Of a DNA stretch of 64,000 nucleotides, positions 62,659-64,000 are shown one piece after another. The notes below the pieces were generated by a model, which had not been told where the DNA came from, did not search any database, and was given only the letters and a program-made list of their open reading frames with translations. The first letter of the stretch is position 1; the number at the start of each line of letters is the position of its first letter. The DNA comes from Rheinheimera baltica DSM 14885 (GTDB lineage: Bacteria > Pseudomonadota > Gammaproteobacteria > Enterobacterales > Alteromonadaceae), in contig NZ_AUDG01000004.1 of NCBI RefSeq assembly GCF_000425345.1, forward strand, positions 124,001 through 188,000, given 5' to 3'. The translations under genes were made by a program, and so were the position numbers.

Positions 62659-63564
62659 GTGGCAACAAACCTAAGCATTTCAAGGCCACTTTGGCGCAGC
62701 ACGTTATTACTGGGTTTGATTGCAACCTTATCTTCTTGCCAGTCAGTGCAGGACCATACCATCCCGCTTTCTGCAGATTTCAGTGCGGCGAGTGAATTAT
62801 ATCAAGCCAATAAACCCAGTTGGCGGCTAAGCTCTTCTGCTTACCAACAACAATTTGGTGCCTTTACCATACAAGGTGCAGATGTAAGCTGGAAAACGTC
62901 TATTAAAGCTAACTTGTGGTTTGCTCAAACGGGTTTACTGGACAAAGATGAAGTAGCCGACAGTTGGCTGAAGTTTATTGCTGCAGATATTTTAAATCGT
63001 CGTGGACGCAGTGTAGAAAACTATAAAATAGTTAAGCATCAAGATTTTGCTTTTAATTTGCTACAAGGTGGCCAGCACGCTGTGCATTCACAGTGCCGAA
63101 TAATGGCGCTAGATGAAGGAACGGAGATCCGCTCTCTGGACAATAGCAGCAGCCAACATGATAGTACCACCCGTAAGCATAGCTATATGGGTTGTCTGGT
63201 TTCACAGGGTAATCAGGTATGGCAGCTTATTGCAGATAGTCGTAAAGGCGAAGCAAATTACTTTGCTATGACATCTGGCGATTTACAGCTGCAATTTAAG
63301 CCGGTAAATGAAAAGCTTATGTTGGTTAATCAGCAATATATTTCCATGCCAGAGTGGTTTAAGCAGCAATCTGGCCTCACCATACACCAACAAGGTTTAC
63401 AATTGTCAGCGTTATCGTTTGACGGCGACAAACCGAAAATCTGGTTGCGCAAGGTCTTACCCACCAACCAACAGGCGTTACTGCTGACAGCAAGCTATAG
63501 CTTGCTAATGTATGACTGGTTAGATGAGGAATGGCGTAGCCCCTCGCTAAAAATACCTAACTAA
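62659..63564 (+). CDS. Lipoprotein of unknown function
   Basis: A 301-residue protein starting at GTG 62659, with GGAGAG seven bases upstream. The lipobox LSSC (after LLLGLIATL) places it in a membrane. The mature chain begins with QSVQDHTIPLSADFSAASELYQANKPSWRLSS and contains beta-rich segments and two cysteines (SQCRIMA, MGCLVSQ) that could pair. I do not recognise a named family. It converges on the UPF0126 gene with a 3-base gap. Confidence 0.7.
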   Translation: MATNLSISRPLWRSTLLLGLIATLSSCQSVQDHTIPLSADFSAASELYQANKPSWRLSSSAYQQQFGAFTIQGADVSWKTSIKANLWFAQTGLLDKDEVADSWLKFIAADILNRRGRSVENYKIVKHQDFAFNLLQGGQHAVHSQCRIMALDEGTEIRSLDNSSSQHDSTTRKHSYMGCLVSQGNQVWQLIADSRKGEANYFAMTSGDLQLQFKPVNEKLMLVNQQYISMPEWFKQQSGLTIHQQGLQLSALSFDGDKPKIWLRKVLPTNQQALLLTASYSLLMYDWLDEEWRSPSLKIPN

Positions 63565-63567
63565 TTA

Positions 63568-64000
63568 TTACGGTTCGTTAAGATCACTATGGTGTTTTGA
63601 AAATACCGGAATGGTAATTTGCCATTTTATGGCCGCTAATCGCAGTACCAGCAGGGCTGCCATACCGCATAGCATTGCAAAAAGCTGTGCGGTGCCCAAC
63701 GCTAATAACGCCGTGTACACTGCGCCACCAACAATGCAGGTTACTGCATAAAGCTCGCCACGAAATACCATGGGGACTTCACGGCACAATACATCACGTA
63801 TCATACCACCACACACACCGCTCATGGTGCCCAACATAATGGCTACCATTACCGAGGTGCCGTTATCCAGGCCCTTTTGCGTACCCATAACAACAAAAAA
63901 CGCTAAGCCAATGGCATCAAGTATTTGTAAGGTATTATGCGGCACAGTAAGCCGATTTCGCACCAGTAAAATGGTGCCTATGGCAGCAATAAAAATGGCA
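63568..64000 (-). CDS. UPF0126 / TRIC-type cation channel family membrane protein (5' end outside window)
   Basis: The frame is open to the right edge of the window, so only the last 144 residues are seen; the GTG at 63963 is internal, not the start. The chain AIFIAAIGTILLVRNRL...LDAIGLAFFVVMGTQKGLDNG and MLGTMSGVCGGMIRDVLCREVPMVFRGELYAVTCIVGG is the glycine-rich repeat of the UPF0126/YicG/YadS family, whose members form trimeric channels for monovalent cations or glycine. An inner-membrane protein. Confidence 0.93.
   Translation of the reverse strand, partial: AIFIAAIGTILLVRNRLTVPHNTLQILDAIGLAFFVVMGTQKGLDNGTSVMVAIMLGTMSGVCGGMIRDVLCREVPMVFRGELYAVTCIVGGAVYTALLALGTAQLFAMLCGMAALLVLRLAAIKWQITIPVFSKHHSDLNEP

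Noticed and set aside
1-64000. CRISPR array, tRNA or complete insertion sequence
   Set aside because: No regular spaced repeats, cloverleaf sequences or transposase genes were found on reading both strands.

Overview
The window reads as chromosome of a mesophilic gammaproteobacterium of the order Alteromonadales, most likely the Rheinheimera / Arsukibacterium / Alishewanella group. This is an inference from gene content: DUF3334, a MipA-DUF3019-two-component operon, a RIO-like kinase, an SLC45-type sugar carrier beside GH13, GH31 and GH97 enzymes, and a PEP-CTERM-type protein ending in an 'APATL' variant. Base composition is near 50% GC. No tRNA, rRNA, CRISPR array, complete insertion sequence or integrase was seen.

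Bases 1-17151 are largely alpha-glucan use: the end of a GH31 alpha-glucosidase, a periplasmic GH97 alpha-glucosidase, an inner-membrane SLC45-type carrier, a GH13 lipoprotein alpha-glucosidase and a LacI regulator, with a second secreted GH13 alpha-amylase at 36-37 kb. A 14-base sequence (TGAATACGTATGCA) occurs upstream of GH97 and, inverted, between the divergent carrier and GH13 genes. It is the best candidate operator for the LacI protein. An island of small, mostly co-directional genes (6.0-9.7 kb) separates these genes. It holds a DUF5655-type gene remnant and an attC-like structured repeat.

Bases 17-32 kb hold a PrcB-like lipoprotein, a MipA/DUF3019/response regulator/histidine kinase operon, a DUF3334 protein, a solute-binding protein, a Bcr/CflA pump, pyrC, comM/yifB, and an RND exporter operon. 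That operon ends in an unusual protein joining a FimV-type domain to an outer-membrane barrel. Bases 32-54 kb hold a SWIM/SNF2 helicase, the amylase, a DUF962 protein, endonuclease I, a deacetylase with a solute-binding protein, a MAPEG protein, a TPR-GGDEF diguanylate cyclase, a RIO-like kinase, a VNG-repeat secreted protein, a DUF4177-yidD-TM2 operon, a LytTR regulator divergent from an acyltransferase, and several lipoproteins.

The most striking locus is 54796-61185 on the minus strand: four genes joined by one-base stop/start overlaps. They encode a 1221-residue SMC-like coiled-coil ATPase, a 206-residue MksE/KITE-like protein, a 413-residue kleisin-like protein and a compact 287-residue JetD-like Toprim protein. 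It looks like a divergent Wadjet/MksBEFG-type condensin defence system with its own gene order. It is followed by a PEP-CTERM-type secreted protein behind an apparent sigma-54 promoter, a lipoprotein, and the edge of a UPF0126/TRIC channel gene.
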